From the NCBI GenBank assembly GCA_945890645.1, contig CAMDCV010000010.1, positions 42,750 through 106,749 of the forward strand: 64,000 nucleotides of DNA, read 5' to 3'. Below are positions 42,402-51,537 of the stretch, piece after piece. The position numbers were made by a program, and so were the translations under genes. The notes beneath the pieces were generated by a model. That model was not told the DNA's origin. It saw nothing but the letters and a program-made list of their open reading frames with translations, and made no database searches. Numbering within the stretch: the stretch's first letter is position 1; each line of letters begins with the position of its first letter. Source of the stretch: Akkermansia muciniphila. GTDB taxonomy: Bacteria; Verrucomicrobiota; Verrucomicrobiia; Verrucomicrobiales; Akkermansiaceae.

Positions 42402-45400
42402 ATGAAAACCAATCGATCCAATCGCCTTCTCTCACTTCTAGTCAGTAGCTCTTTGCTTGCCATCTCCTCCGCTTCCGCCCAGAGCACTTACACCTGGGCC
42501 AACTCCAACGTAAGCGGAACCCCCACCTCGCCACTCAACTGGCTCAACTCGCCCCAAGGCTCATGGACCGGCGGCACTCCCGTCGGCAGCAACCTCAATA
42601 CCATCCAGTTCTTCGCGAACAACACCACGGCGCTGACCAACACCGCGACCCCGTCCACCCAGACATCGAATGTCGATAATGGCGGGGCGGCGTTTGAATT
42701 GGGAACCTTGACGCTCAGCGGCCTGGCCAGCGCCACCGTCAACGCCAACCTCACGGAGACCATTTCGGGTGATGCCCTGAACTTCTCGGCAGCCACCGGC
42801 ACCATCAATCTGGACGCCCTCAATGCCACCCGCACCATCACCTACAATCTGAACTCCGACATCCAGCTCGGCACCGTCAGTAGTGCGGGTGCTCTGACAA
42901 TTCAGGGCAACGGCACCAGCGCCTTCAATATCGGCGGAATTATCAGCGAACTCCAGGTCGGCGGCGGCAGCCTGGTCAAGAGCGGCAGCTCCACCGTTTC
43001 CCTAACTGCCGCCAACAGCTACACCGGCACCACCACCCTCAATGCGGGCACGCTGAACCTCAGTGGGGCTGCTGGTGCTCTCACCGCCACCAGCGGTCTC
43101 ACCTTCAATGGCGGCGGGTTCACCCTCACCAACACGGTGGCGGAAACCGGGTCCGGACGCGTGCCCGACGCCGCCGGCATCACCTCCAACGGCGGCACCA
43201 TCACCTACACCAACACCTCCGGAGCAAACGTTTATGCTGAAACCATCGGTTCGGTCGCGCTGACAAGCGGCCAGATGAACTTCAATCTGGCGACCAACCA
43301 GACCGGTGCCGGCAGCCAGACCCTGACCCTTTCCGGCCTTACCCGCGCCGGTGCCACCAACTCATCGGCAGTGTCCTTCTCGGCAGCCACCACCGCCCCC
43401 AACGCCACCAAAAACAGGATTCTGGTGAGCGGAGCGACCCAGACGACCGCCGGCCAGATCATCGGCCCCTGGGCCACCACCGGCACCGCCGCCAACAGCC
43501 AGAACGACTATGCCGTCTATGACGCCTCCGGCTACATCGTCCCCGCCAACATCGCCGCCTCCGCCGAAACCGACTGGGCGAACGCAACCGACGCCTACAC
43601 CCTAAGCACTCCCGCCAAGACCGCCACGGCCCTGACCGCGACCCGCAACATTGCCGCCTTGAAGGCATCTTCGACCGCGACGGCGACATCAGCCAATACC
43701 GTGAACGGATCACCCAACTTCACGGTCGCCTCGGGGCACTCGTTTGCCGTCGGCGATCCAGTGGTGCTCTCCAGTTTCGGTGGTGATTTGAAGAATTTCA
43801 ACGTCGGAAGGGTTTATTACGTGGCAGGTGTCACCGCCACCACTTTCACCCTCACGGCGACCCCCGGCAGTACCGCGATTAACGCCGAAGCTGCCACATC
43901 GGCCCAGTTCACCGGCGGGCTGAAGCTGGATTCGGGCCTTGATCTCGGCACCACCGGCATCCTCAACTCCGGTAATGCCCCCCTCGCCATCGGCCGCACT
44001 GCGTCGGGTGGCCAGCTCACCCTGCCCACGGCGGGAGCAGGCAACTTGTATGTCACGACCGGCCTCAGCCCCGTCACCAGCGCCAACAGCGGCCTCAACG
44101 GACGCATCAGCATTGAAGCGCCGATCGTTGACAACGGCGGGGCGCTCACGCTGGTCAAGAACGGCGCCGGCGTGCTGCGACTCCAAGGCACCAACACCTA
44201 CACTGGCGGCACGGTCATCAATGCTGGCACGGTGATCTTCACCGCTGACAGCAACTTCGGTGAGGCTGGTGATGCCATCACCTTCAACGGCTCGGGAGCC
44301 TTGTCCATCGGCCCGAACAACAGCTGGAGTTTCGCGTCTCAAGGAACGGTTACCTTGGATCGTCCGGTTGCCGTGAACAACGGGGCGATCGCCGGACTCC
44401 TCTACAACGGGCCGGGAACGACGGCAAACGTGACAGGTGCCATCACCGGAGTTGGTGGAATCACTGCGGGCCGGGATCGGGTGGTGGCCTTCAACGGCGG
44501 ATCCGGAACTGTGAATATGAACTTCACCAGCACCGGGAACACCTTTACCGGACCGCTGACCCTCGACGATGCGGGGAACTCGCAAACGGTTCATTATAAC
44601 TTCAGAAGCCTGGCGGACAGCACCAGCCCGATCACGGTGAACATGCAAGGCGGGAACTTCGAACTCCGGTCCGACGCGACCGCCAACATGTCGCTGCCCA
44701 ACCGCGCCATCGACCTCCGGACCTCCGGCACCACCTTCCGGAACCAGAGTGGCACCTACACCATGACGCTCGGTGCCGTCTCCACCACCACCTCGGGTGC
44801 CAAAGAGTTGAAACTCAACAACGGCGGTGCCGGTGGCTTCGTGGCCGGAAACATCACTAACGGGGCCGGAACCATCAGCGTCACAAGGTCCGGAACCGGA
44901 ACCTTTACCCTTTCCGGCACCAACAGTTACACCGGTGCCACCACGGTCAGCGGCGGCACGCTCATCGTCTCGGGCACCGGCAGCACGAACACCGGGGCTT
45001 ATGCGGTGACTAACGCCACCCTGCGCGGCACCACGCCCACGGCCTTCGGGGATACGACGAACATCGGTATTGGTGGCTCCGGCATCCTCCAATTGCGTGG
45101 TGATGCCAACGCGACATTCGGCAAAACCACCGGGGGCGCGGCTTATACGACCTCCATCACCGCCAATGGCGCGACCATCAATGTGGATCAGAAGACGGTC
45201 GCGGGAACCGACCAGACCTTCACCCTCGGCGCGCAGACGATCACCTCCACCGCCGCCACGGTGAACACCACCTTCTCGGGTGCCAACAACTCCAGTCTCA
45301 TTCTCGGTGCCGTCACGGATACGACGGTGGCAAACGGGACGGTGCAATTCACCAACAGCATCACAGGCGGCGGTTCATTGACCTTGGCCAGCTTTGCGGG

Positions 45401-46577
45401 AACCCGCACCGGGACACCGACACTTCAGTTCAGCGGCACCGGCAGCACCAGCGTCACTGGAGCGATCACGGAGACCGTCCCAATGGCCCTAACCAAGAAC
45501 GGTGCGGGCATTTTGACCCTCGGTGGTGCCAACTCCTACACCGGTGCCACAGCCGTCAACGCTGGCACTCTCGCGCTCGAGGGCGCTAGCATGGCTTCCG
45601 CGATTACGGTATCTGCAGGCGCTTCGTTGAGCTTTACCCTCGGTTCGCCAGCGAGCAGCACATCGACAGTCAATCTAACAACCGGCACTGTCAAGATCAC
45701 CGGCACCCCCACCTTGCCGAGCTATACGCTCATGACAACTTCAGGAATTACGGGCACTCCTACACTCGATACTCCCATACCGGGCTACGCGCTTGAAGTA
45801 GATGGCACAACTCTTGAACTCAACGCCACCAGTGGCGACATGACTCCACCCACCCTCGTCAGCATCACGGACAACGTCAGCGGTGGTCCGGTTAACATCG
45901 GAGCTGCGGTCACTTACACCGTAACCTTCGACGAGGACATGAACGACGCCACCGTTACAACTGCCGATTTTGGCAACAACGGCACCGCGGTCGCTACCAT
46001 CGACTCGGTTACCGAAACTACGCCCGGCGTATTCTCTGTGGTCGCTACCCCCACCAGTCCCGGCACGCTGGTCCTTAGCATCAATGCACTGGCGGTCTTG
46101 GAAGACGTTGCGGGTAATGCACTCGACACGGATCCCGCGCTGCTCGATGACACCACGATCACGGTGCGCAATGCCTATCAAACCTGGGCCCTCACCAATG
46201 CCATCAGCAGCGCTCCTGGCGCAGACAAAGACGGCGACGGCGTGAACAACGCCATCGAGTTCCTGCTCGGCGGTGATGTCAGCACCAACGACCTCAGCAA
46301 ACTGCCAGAAGCCACGATGACGGCTACCGACATGATCTTCACCTTTGAGCGCAAGCGCAGCTCGATCGATGGGATCACTGGTTGCGAGGTCGAAGTTGGC
46401 ACCACCCTTACCGGCTGGCCGACAAGCTACACGGTAGGAGCCACCACAGGCAGTTCCGATGCAGGAGTAGTCGTGACAGAAAACAGCCCCGCAGGTTTCG
46501 ACACGATCACCGTGACCGTGCCCAAAGGCAGCGATCCGAAGAAATTTGGTCGTCTGAATGTGACTGTAACGGAATAA
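42402..46577 (+). CDS. Autotransporter-associated beta-strand repeat protein, 1391 residues
   Basis: The signal peptide is residues 1-26 (ends SSASA). The body is a Gly/Thr/Ser/Asn-rich beta-helix with at least four PATR-type repeats of the form N-G-A-G-x-L-x-L-x-G-x-N-x-Y-T-G-x-T-x-V-x-x-G-T-L (near 200, 590, 845 and 1040). A Big-like domain (TPPTLVSITDNVSGG...VTYTVTFDEDMND) lies at ~1145-1245. The last ~130 residues are the YQTW...DKDGDGVNNAIEFLLGG module also found at 21630. There is no C-terminal beta-barrel, so despite the repeat name it is not a self-transporting autotransporter. Likely a surface or secreted adhesin. Antisense open frames here are artefacts. Confidence 0.85.
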   Translation: MKTNRSNRLLSLLVSSSLLAISSASAQSTYTWANSNVSGTPTSPLNWLNSPQGSWTGGTPVGSNLNTIQFFANNTTALTNTATPSTQTSNVDNGGAAFELGTLTLSGLASATVNANLTETISGDALNFSAATGTINLDALNATRTITYNLNSDIQLGTVSSAGALTIQGNGTSAFNIGGIISELQVGGGSLVKSGSSTVSLTAANSYTGTTTLNAGTLNLSGAAGALTATSGLTFNGGGFTLTNTVAETGSGRVPDAAGITSNGGTITYTNTSGANVYAETIGSVALTSGQMNFNLATNQTGAGSQTLTLSGLTRAGATNSSAVSFSAATTAPNATKNRILVSGATQTTAGQIIGPWATTGTAANSQNDYAVYDASGYIVPANIAASAETDWANATDAYTLSTPAKTATALTATRNIAALKASSTATATSANTVNGSPNFTVASGHSFAVGDPVVLSSFGGDLKNFNVGRVYYVAGVTATTFTLTATPGSTAINAEAATSAQFTGGLKLDSGLDLGTTGILNSGNAPLAIGRTASGGQLTLPTAGAGNLYVTTGLSPVTSANSGLNGRISIEAPIVDNGGALTLVKNGAGVLRLQGTNTYTGGTVINAGTVIFTADSNFGEAGDAITFNGSGALSIGPNNSWSFASQGTVTLDRPVAVNNGAIAGLLYNGPGTTANVTGAITGVGGITAGRDRVVAFNGGSGTVNMNFTSTGNTFTGPLTLDDAGNSQTVHYNFRSLADSTSPITVNMQGGNFELRSDATANMSLPNRAIDLRTSGTTFRNQSGTYTMTLGAVSTTTSGAKELKLNNGGAGGFVAGNITNGAGTISVTRSGTGTFTLSGTNSYTGATTVSGGTLIVSGTGSTNTGAYAVTNATLRGTTPTAFGDTTNIGIGGSGILQLRGDANATFGKTTGGAAYTTSITANGATINVDQKTVAGTDQTFTLGAQTITSTAATVNTTFSGANNSSLILGAVTDTTVANGTVQFTNSITGGGSLTLASFAGTRTGTPTLQFSGTGSTSVTGAITETVPMALTKNGAGILTLGGANSYTGATAVNAGTLALEGASMASAITVSAGASLSFTLGSPASSTSTVNLTTGTVKITGTPTLPSYTLMTTSGITGTPTLDTPIPGYALEVDGTTLELNATSGDMTPPTLVSITDNVSGGPVNIGAAVTYTVTFDEDMNDATVTTADFGNNGTAVATIDSVTETTPGVFSVVATPTSPGTLVLSINALAVLEDVAGNALDTDPALLDDTTITVRNAYQTWALTNAISSAPGADKDGDGVNNAIEFLLGGDVSTNDLSKLPEATMTATDMIFTFERKRSSIDGITGCEVEVGTTLTGWPTSYTVGATTGSSDAGVVVTENSPAGFDTITVTVPKGSDPKKFGRLNVTVTE

Positions 46578-46620
46578 CAGGCAGAGCCGCCATTTCGGCG
46601 GCTTGCCTTCTCTAAAACAA

Positions 46621-46652
46621 AAGCTCTCGGTTTTGGGCCGAGAGCTTTTTTT
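46621..46652 (+). terminator. Rho-independent terminator of the autotransporter-repeat gene
   Basis: AAGCTCTCGG and CCGAGAGCTT form a perfect 10-bp stem with a 7-nt loop, followed by a run of T. It lies 44 bp after the stop codon. Confidence 0.9.
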
Positions 46653-46654
46653 AC

Positions 46655-46785
46655 GCCGAAGGCCTTGGACTGCGGGGAGCATCACCGCTTTTTTGCGTTC
46701 ATCGATTGGTGCACTGGATTGATCCGTGTCATCAACTAAATGTCCGACCGAAAAGCTGCGATTACCACAGCAGTCCAAGGCGGCT
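46655..46785. repeat. Inverted-repeat element with GCCTTGGACTGC arms
   Basis: GCCTTGGACTGC (46662-46673) and its exact complement GCAGTCCAAGGC (46770-46781) lie about 96 bp apart. The left arm continues into a hairpin GCGGGGA-GCA-TCACCGC that matches the element at 32988-33023. It is probably a non-autonomous palindromic repeat. Confidence 0.65.
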
Positions 46786-46906
46786 CACGACGCTGAAAAA
46801 GCCACAAGCCTTGGGCAGCAACGACTGACAGTGGCGCTCGGAACTAAATGCACAAACTACAAATGACAAATTAGAATGTATCCATGATCCATGACGAAAA
46901 ACCCGC

Positions 46907-47524
46907 TCACGTGCCAAACAACCGATCCCCCGCATCTCCTAGGCCCGGCAGGATGTAGCCATGCTCATTGAGACAGCGGTCGAGTGCAGCGGCAAAGATG
47001 GAAACTTCGGGGCAAGCATGGGATAAAACTTCCACTCCTTCAGGTGCGGCTACTAAGCAAGCAAAACGGATGCTGTTTACGCCCGCAGCACGCAGTTGAC
47101 GCACAGCTTCCACTGCGGAGCCTCCAGTGGCGAGCATTGGGTCTAACAAAATCACATCGCTCCCGGCAATGCCTTGTGGTAAATTTGAATAGTAGGTCTT
47201 CGGCTGTAGGGTGCTTTCATCGCGCTTGAGACCAATGTGCGCCACACTGGCCTGCGGGATCATGTCGAGAAATCCATCGAGAAAACCTAGGCCAGCCCGC
47301 AGGATTGGCACTAATACAATCGGTCTCGCCAGGCAGTTTCCTTCGACGGTTTCCAAAGGAGTCGTCACGAGTGTGTTGGTAGTGGGGAGGTCAGCACACA
47401 GGTACGGAGTCATCAGGGCCGCCACGCGTCTCACGCTCGAGCGAAAAATAGGAGAAGGGCAATCTTTATGCCGCAGTAGTGACAATTCGTGTTGAATGAG
47501 CGGGTGATGAAGTTCTTGAAACAT
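46907..47524 (-). CDS. upp: Uracil phosphoribosyltransferase
   Basis: The 205-residue enzyme converts uracil and PRPP to UMP. Family landmarks are HHPLIQHELSLLR, CLARPIVLVPILRAGLGFLDGFLDMIPQASVAHIGLKRDE, the PRPP-binding loop DVILLDPMLATGGSAVEAVRQLRAAG and the C-terminal uracil-binding YILPGLGDAGDRLFGT. The length is normal. It lies 4 bp downstream of the sigma-54 activator gene on the same strand, so the two may be co-transcribed, but no functional tie is known. Confidence 0.94.
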   Translation of the reverse strand: MFQELHHPLIQHELSLLRHKDCPSPIFRSSVRRVAALMTPYLCADLPTTNTLVTTPLETVEGNCLARPIVLVPILRAGLGFLDGFLDMIPQASVAHIGLKRDESTLQPKTYYSNLPQGIAGSDVILLDPMLATGGSAVEAVRQLRAAGVNSIRFACLVAAPEGVEVLSHACPEVSIFAAALDRCLNEHGYILPGLGDAGDRLFGT

Positions 47525-47528
47525 CGAT

Positions 47529-48905
47529 TCACGGTGCCAGACGTTTTTTTAATTCTTCCGCGGTAATGCCCAAGTTGACAGCCGCTTGTTTGAGGTCGTT
47601 GTCGGCCAATTCTACGGAGCGTTGTGCCAATTGAGAGATTACCCAGTTGATGATATTGCCTGAAGGAGCCGAGTTGATAATGCGGTCGATGGCATCATCG
47701 AGCTTGATCCGTGAAACCATGGGGGCCGAGGCAAGAGGAATATCGGCAGGCAAAAGTACTGAGGAAGAGGCAAGAGCGCAGGCCCGTGCGATGGTGTTTT
47801 CTAATTCACGAACGTTGCCCGGCCAGTTGTGGGACTGCAGCGTACTGATGGCTTCCTGTGAAAGACGAATGCGCGCCATGCCATTTTTACGCGTGATGCG
47901 CTGTAGAAAATATTCGGCTAGCAGGGGAATGTCTTCCTTGCGCTCGCGCAGCGCCGGAATGCGCACTTCCACTACGTTCAGGCGGTAGTAGAGGTCTTCG
48001 CGGAATCGACCGGCTGCCACTTCAGCAGCGAGATCCTTGTGAGTCGCGGTGATGATTCTCACGTCGCTGGTGAGTGTTTCGTTAGAACCGACTCGCGAAA
48101 ATGTTCCATCTTGCAAAACGCGCAGCAATTTGACTTGGATCGACAAAGGCATGTCGCCAATTTCATCAAGAAAAAGTGTGCCGCCATCAGCCTGTTCAAA
48201 GCGTCCGGCGCGGCGAGCGATGGCACCCGTAAAAGATCCTTTTTCATGCCCGAATAGTTCCGACTCTAGCAAGTTTTCGGGAATGGCACCGCAGTTCAGG
48301 GGAATCATTTCTTTGAGCCGACGCGGAGAGTATTCGTGAATGGCTTTCGCAATCAATTCTTTACCTGAGCCACTTTCTCCCGACACCAGCACCGGTGCAT
48401 CCGAGCGGGCAACGCGGCCCACGATCTTAAAAACATCTTGTAGCGCACGTGATACGCCAATGATTTTCACTCGCCCATCGAGTGCGGGTTGTGCCGCGGA
48501 TGAGGTGTCGGCACTGCGGCGGTCATCGGAGAGTTGTAATGCCGATTCAAGAACTGAGCGCAATTCAAAGGCGAGTGACTCTTTGCGCAGGACATCGTGC
48601 GCCCCGCGCTGCGTCGCTTCGATCACTTGCCCCGTAGTTGGGAAACCAGCGATCAGGATGACCAAAGTCGAGGGTGATTGCGCTTTGATTTTCCCCAGCA
48701 ATTCCATGCCGTCGAATGGTTGCAGGTCGATGGCCGCGAGCACCACGTCTACGTGGGCTTTGGTGATGATTTTCGCGGCGTTGTCGGCGTTGTCCGTGCG
48801 AAGGATTTTCAAACCCTTGGCCGCAAGGTGTTTGGTCGCCCAATCGAGAAATTCTATTTCTTGATCGACGATGAGAATCGTTTGCTCGGTCGCGGCTTCG
48901 GGCAT
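47529..48905 (-). CDS. NtrC-family sigma-54-dependent activator with degenerate receiver domain
   Basis: The protein is 458 residues. The receiver-like domain spans 8-125: the phospho-acceptor position is Ala58 (VVLAAIDLQPFDG), the acidic pair is Asp14-Gln15, the Thr/Ser switch is Ala86, and Lys108 is kept. The AAA+ domain (~150-385) has Walker A GESGSGKE, the sigma-54 loop GSFTGA (usual GAFTGA), Walker B GGTLFLDEIGDM and an R-finger region. A short Fis-like HTH ends the protein (DLKQAAVNLGITAEELKKRL). It activates sigma-54 promoters. Control by phosphorylation looks unlikely. No histidine kinase is adjacent. Confidence 0.88.
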   Translation of the reverse strand: MPEAATEQTILIVDQEIEFLDWATKHLAAKGLKILRTDNADNAAKIITKAHVDVVLAAIDLQPFDGMELLGKIKAQSPSTLVILIAGFPTTGQVIEATQRGAHDVLRKESLAFELRSVLESALQLSDDRRSADTSSAAQPALDGRVKIIGVSRALQDVFKIVGRVARSDAPVLVSGESGSGKELIAKAIHEYSPRRLKEMIPLNCGAIPENLLESELFGHEKGSFTGAIARRAGRFEQADGGTLFLDEIGDMPLSIQVKLLRVLQDGTFSRVGSNETLTSDVRIITATHKDLAAEVAAGRFREDLYYRLNVVEVRIPALRERKEDIPLLAEYFLQRITRKNGMARIRLSQEAISTLQSHNWPGNVRELENTIARACALASSSVLLPADIPLASAPMVSRIKLDDAIDRIINSAPSGNIINWVISQLAQRSVELADNDLKQAAVNLGITAEELKKRLAP

Positions 48906-49087
48906 GGGCTGCGACTAGAAAAGCAGATTCCTGCAAATAGGCACGAAAAATTCGCAGCAGAGGCAGTGAATGACGAAAAAATGAGAGTATTTCATGGTGG
49001 AAGGCTACTTCATGATGGGACATGGCACGGTAGAGCTATACGGGTAGCGATTTTGTGCGAAAAATTTTCTGATGTGGCAAAGCAATC

Positions 49088-49115
49088 TTGACCTAACGGA
49101 TATTTTTGATAGGAT
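49088..49115 (+). promoter_or_regulatory. Possible sigma-70 promoter of the glycine-zipper lipoprotein gene
   Basis: TTGACC (49088-49093) and TAGGAT (49110-49115) are 16 bp apart. The ATG at 49125 is 9 nt further, giving a very short or absent leader. Confidence 0.45.
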
Positions 49116-49124
49116 GCCCGCGCT

Positions 49125-49589
49125 ATGAAAAAGATATTTCTAATGTTCGTGCCCATCATGGGACTCTTGGCTTCATGCGCTCAAGATAGTTTGTCGGGCG
49201 ATGTTTACTCACGTGATGAAGCTCGCAGTGGACAGACCGTGCAAACTGGTCGTGTCACCTCGGTTCGCTATGTGAAAATTGAAGGCGGCAATCAAGGCGG
49301 TGCTTTGGTGGGCGGTCTCGCAGGTGGCGCTCTTGGTAGCAACATCGGCAGCGGTCGCGCTTCAAATACCGCTGGTGCGGTTGGTGGCGCTCTACTGGGC
49401 GGCATGCTCGGTTCACATGCACAACAATCTGTCAGTTCCCGCCAGGGCGTGGAAATTACCGTGCGTCTCGACGGCGGTGGCTCCGTCGCCGTAGTGCAGG
49501 AAGTGAGCCAAAAGAGCCCGAATTACTTCAAAGTTGGTGATCGCGTGCGCGTGCTGAACTCGGGTAGTTCGATGCGTGTTGCTTACTAA
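49125..49589 (+). CDS. Glycine-zipper outer-membrane lipoprotein, SlyB-like
   Basis: The 154-residue protein has a lipoprotein signal with lipobox GLLASCAQ. Residues ~58-105 form a glycine-zipper (GGALVGGLAGGALGSNIGSG...GAVGGALLGGMLGS). The C-terminal domain (GVEITVRLDGGGSVAVVQEVSQKSPNYFKVGDRVRVLNSG) matches the SlyB/Pal-associated family. These lipoproteins sit in the outer membrane and support envelope integrity. A putative promoter with a minimal leader precedes it, and a strong terminator follows. Confidence 0.85.
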   Translation: MKKIFLMFVPIMGLLASCAQDSLSGDVYSRDEARSGQTVQTGRVTSVRYVKIEGGNQGGALVGGLAGGALGSNIGSGRASNTAGAVGGALLGGMLGSHAQQSVSSRQGVEITVRLDGGGSVAVVQEVSQKSPNYFKVGDRVRVLNSGSSMRVAY

Positions 49590-49615
49590 GCGTCCCTTGT
49601 ATTTTTGATTGAACC

Positions 49616-49651
49616 GACCTCTCGTGCCTCACGGCCGAGAGGTCTTTTTTT
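49616..49651 (+). terminator. Rho-independent terminator of the SlyB-like gene
   Basis: GACCTCTCG and CGAGAGGTC form a perfect 9-bp stem around an 11-nt loop, followed by seven T. Confidence 0.9.
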
Positions 49652-49744
49652 GCTGGCGCGGGGCGATCCTTTTTGTCATGGTGAATCTCCAGCGTTGGAA
49701 TTTTCCAATCGCTCATTGCGTCCAAACCCATTTTTTTGCCTACT

Positions 49745-50554
49745 ATGTCAGTGCACGGGTCACCACCTTTCTGCGTCACTCCTGCGATTCAGTCGCTGGT
49801 TTCGGATATCGTGGCAGCAATGCTTGCGCTCACAAGGGAAGAAGATCAAGCACGGCGGGATACACGACATCGATACAACCTTATTCGAAAAATCCATGCG
49901 TCCCTAGCGATGGAGCAGTGCTCTCTTGGTATCGAAGAAGTGGCCGACCATTTTGCCGGGCGTCGTACGACTGCTATGCCTCACGAAATTCGAGAGCTGC
50001 ACAATACTTGGGCTGCCTATGATTCTCTTTCGCAATATCAACCGGAATCGATTGTCGATATGAGAGCTGCGCACCATTGTTTGATGCAAGGGTTGATTTT
50101 CGATGCGGGACGATTTCGTCGCTTTGGCTCTGGTCTTGCACGCGGTCGGCGGGTTCTCTATCTCGCACCTCCTGCGGATCATGTTCGTGCACTCATGCGA
50201 GATTTGTTAGACTGGCTCAGCGTCACAGAAGTGCACCCCTTGATTGCTGGTTGTGTATTTCACTGCGAGCTTGAGTTCATTCACCCCTTCGCTGATGGCA
50301 ATGGTCGAATGGGGCGTTTGTGGCAAACCTTGATCCATAGTCGTTGGAGTCCCTTATTCGCTTCGTTGCCATGGGAATCAATACTGCGCGAAGAGCAGGA
50401 AACGTTTTATCAAATCCTCGCCGAATGCGATAGTGTCGGGAACTCTACCTTGGGCGTGGAGTTTTTATTGCATGCCGTTTTACGATCATTGCGAGAGGAA
50501 ACCAATCTATCGGCACAGATGAGTCTGATTCCTTTCCATGAGAGAATTCATTGA
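49745..50554 (+). CDS. Fic-family protein, compact form
   Basis: The 269-residue Fic protein has catalytic motif HPFADGNGRMGRL. N-terminally an inhibitory-helix-like motif reads SLAMEQ, matching S-x-x-x-E but with Gln where Gly or Asn is canonical. The order is HTH-like N-terminal helices (~20-50), inhibitory helix, then Fic fold (MRAAHHCLMQGLI; GRFRRFG...; VHPLIAGCVFHCELEFIHPFADGNG). There is no C-terminal winged-HTH, unlike the Fic protein at 23532. The ATG at 49745 is chosen. It stands alone after a terminator. Confidence 0.85.
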   Translation: MSVHGSPPFCVTPAIQSLVSDIVAAMLALTREEDQARRDTRHRYNLIRKIHASLAMEQCSLGIEEVADHFAGRRTTAMPHEIRELHNTWAAYDSLSQYQPESIVDMRAAHHCLMQGLIFDAGRFRRFGSGLARGRRVLYLAPPADHVRALMRDLLDWLSVTEVHPLIAGCVFHCELEFIHPFADGNGRMGRLWQTLIHSRWSPLFASLPWESILREEQETFYQILAECDSVGNSTLGVEFLLHAVLRSLREETNLSAQMSLIPFHERIH

Positions 50555-50586
50555 AGCATCTTGTGCAAATTCACGGCAGGTTTTAG

Positions 50587-51420
50587 TCATTCAGAGGGTG
50601 GAGTAATCGCTTGAGCTCTGTTAGGCATGACTATGCTGATTAAGCCAAGCAAAGCTGACACACCCAACATTACGGATGAGAAGATCATCCATCGAACAGC
50701 TACCGAAAGATGACTCGCGAGTTCCGCTGGATCACTCAGGAGGGCGCTAGTCGCTTGGCTCAGCGGGCCGAAGCTCAAATTCAGAAAAGGCAACGCGAAC
50801 AACAACAGGCATAATCCGCTCAACAGCGTTAATACTAACTTGCCAGAATAGTGCAAAGTGGGTAGCCGACTTTTGCTAGGAAATAGTAAACTCACTGACA
50901 GCAATACGATGATCGACTCCGCCACCAATATGGCGCATTTTGATGCAAAATTCATACTTACACTCATCATCTCACCATATGCTACCGGATCTACAGCTCC
51001 GGACACGGCGATGTCACCAAAAGCCTGAGTCATGCTTAGGGGAACCATGATAAACAATAGTGCAGATAATCCGATCAGGACCATCGCTGTTATCGTTGCA
51101 GCTTTGCGAAGCCCCTTTGCTATCATAATCACGGGAGGCAGAAGCAATAGATGGCCTATCGATAATACAAGCAAACCGACTGATGCGCGAATGAGTTCTT
51201 CATTCATTCGACCCCAATGCTTCATACCCCACGAGTATTCAAAAGGAGGCAGATCCTTAGCAGGTTCGTTTTGAATGGCACCTACGATTATATCCACTGA
51301 GAATGTAGCCAGAATTTGTCCACTGGTGTAAAACATGAAGGAACCAAGCATGACAAAAATAATCCCTGTTAATAACGTAACACGCATAAAAATGGGATTC
51401 GAAAGATTTTGCTTTTTCAT
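50587..51420 (-). CDS. Multi-pass membrane protein of unknown function
   Basis: The 277-residue protein has about five hydrophobic segments (~9-30, ~80-102, ~108-135, ~158-180 with a Ser/Ile-rich helix, ~195-215, ~235-262). A periplasmic-looking loop (SVDIIVGAIQNEPAKDLPPFEYSWGMKHWG) follows the first. No family is recognised. The ATG at 51420 (MKKQNLSNP) is preferred over one at 51438. It is divergent from rmuC and convergent with the compact fic gene. Confidence 0.65.
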   Translation of the reverse strand: MKKQNLSNPIFMRVTLLTGIIFVMLGSFMFYTSGQILATFSVDIIVGAIQNEPAKDLPPFEYSWGMKHWGRMNEELIRASVGLLVLSIGHLLLLPPVIMIAKGLRKAATITAMVLIGLSALLFIMVPLSMTQAFGDIAVSGAVDPVAYGEMMSVSMNFASKCAILVAESIIVLLSVSLLFPSKSRLPTLHYSGKLVLTLLSGLCLLLFALPFLNLSFGPLSQATSALLSDPAELASHLSVAVRWMIFSSVMLGVSALLGLISIVMPNRAQAITPPSE

Positions 51421-51537
51421 AATGAGCGATAGTGGCAAACCAAGTCTTATCGCGCGAGGAAAATCTGGTGAGAAGATCGTAAGCTACAAGGCTATATTTC
51501 CTTGTATCCATCGTTTTATTATGATTATCATCGTCGC

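Larger units (their letters stand above)
46578..46906. other. Intergenic region of 329 bp with terminator and repeat
   Basis: It contains a strong terminator (46621-46652) and an inverted-repeat element (46655-46785), both listed separately. The remaining ~120 bp before upp shows nothing recognisable. Confidence 0.6.

Noticed and set aside
43710..45347. A 545-codon open frame on the minus strand opposite the autotransporter-repeat gene
   Set aside because: It is antisense to a clear signal-peptide-bearing beta-repeat gene. The composition (Gly/Arg/Val repeats) is what the repeat codons give in reverse, and several other frames are also open there.
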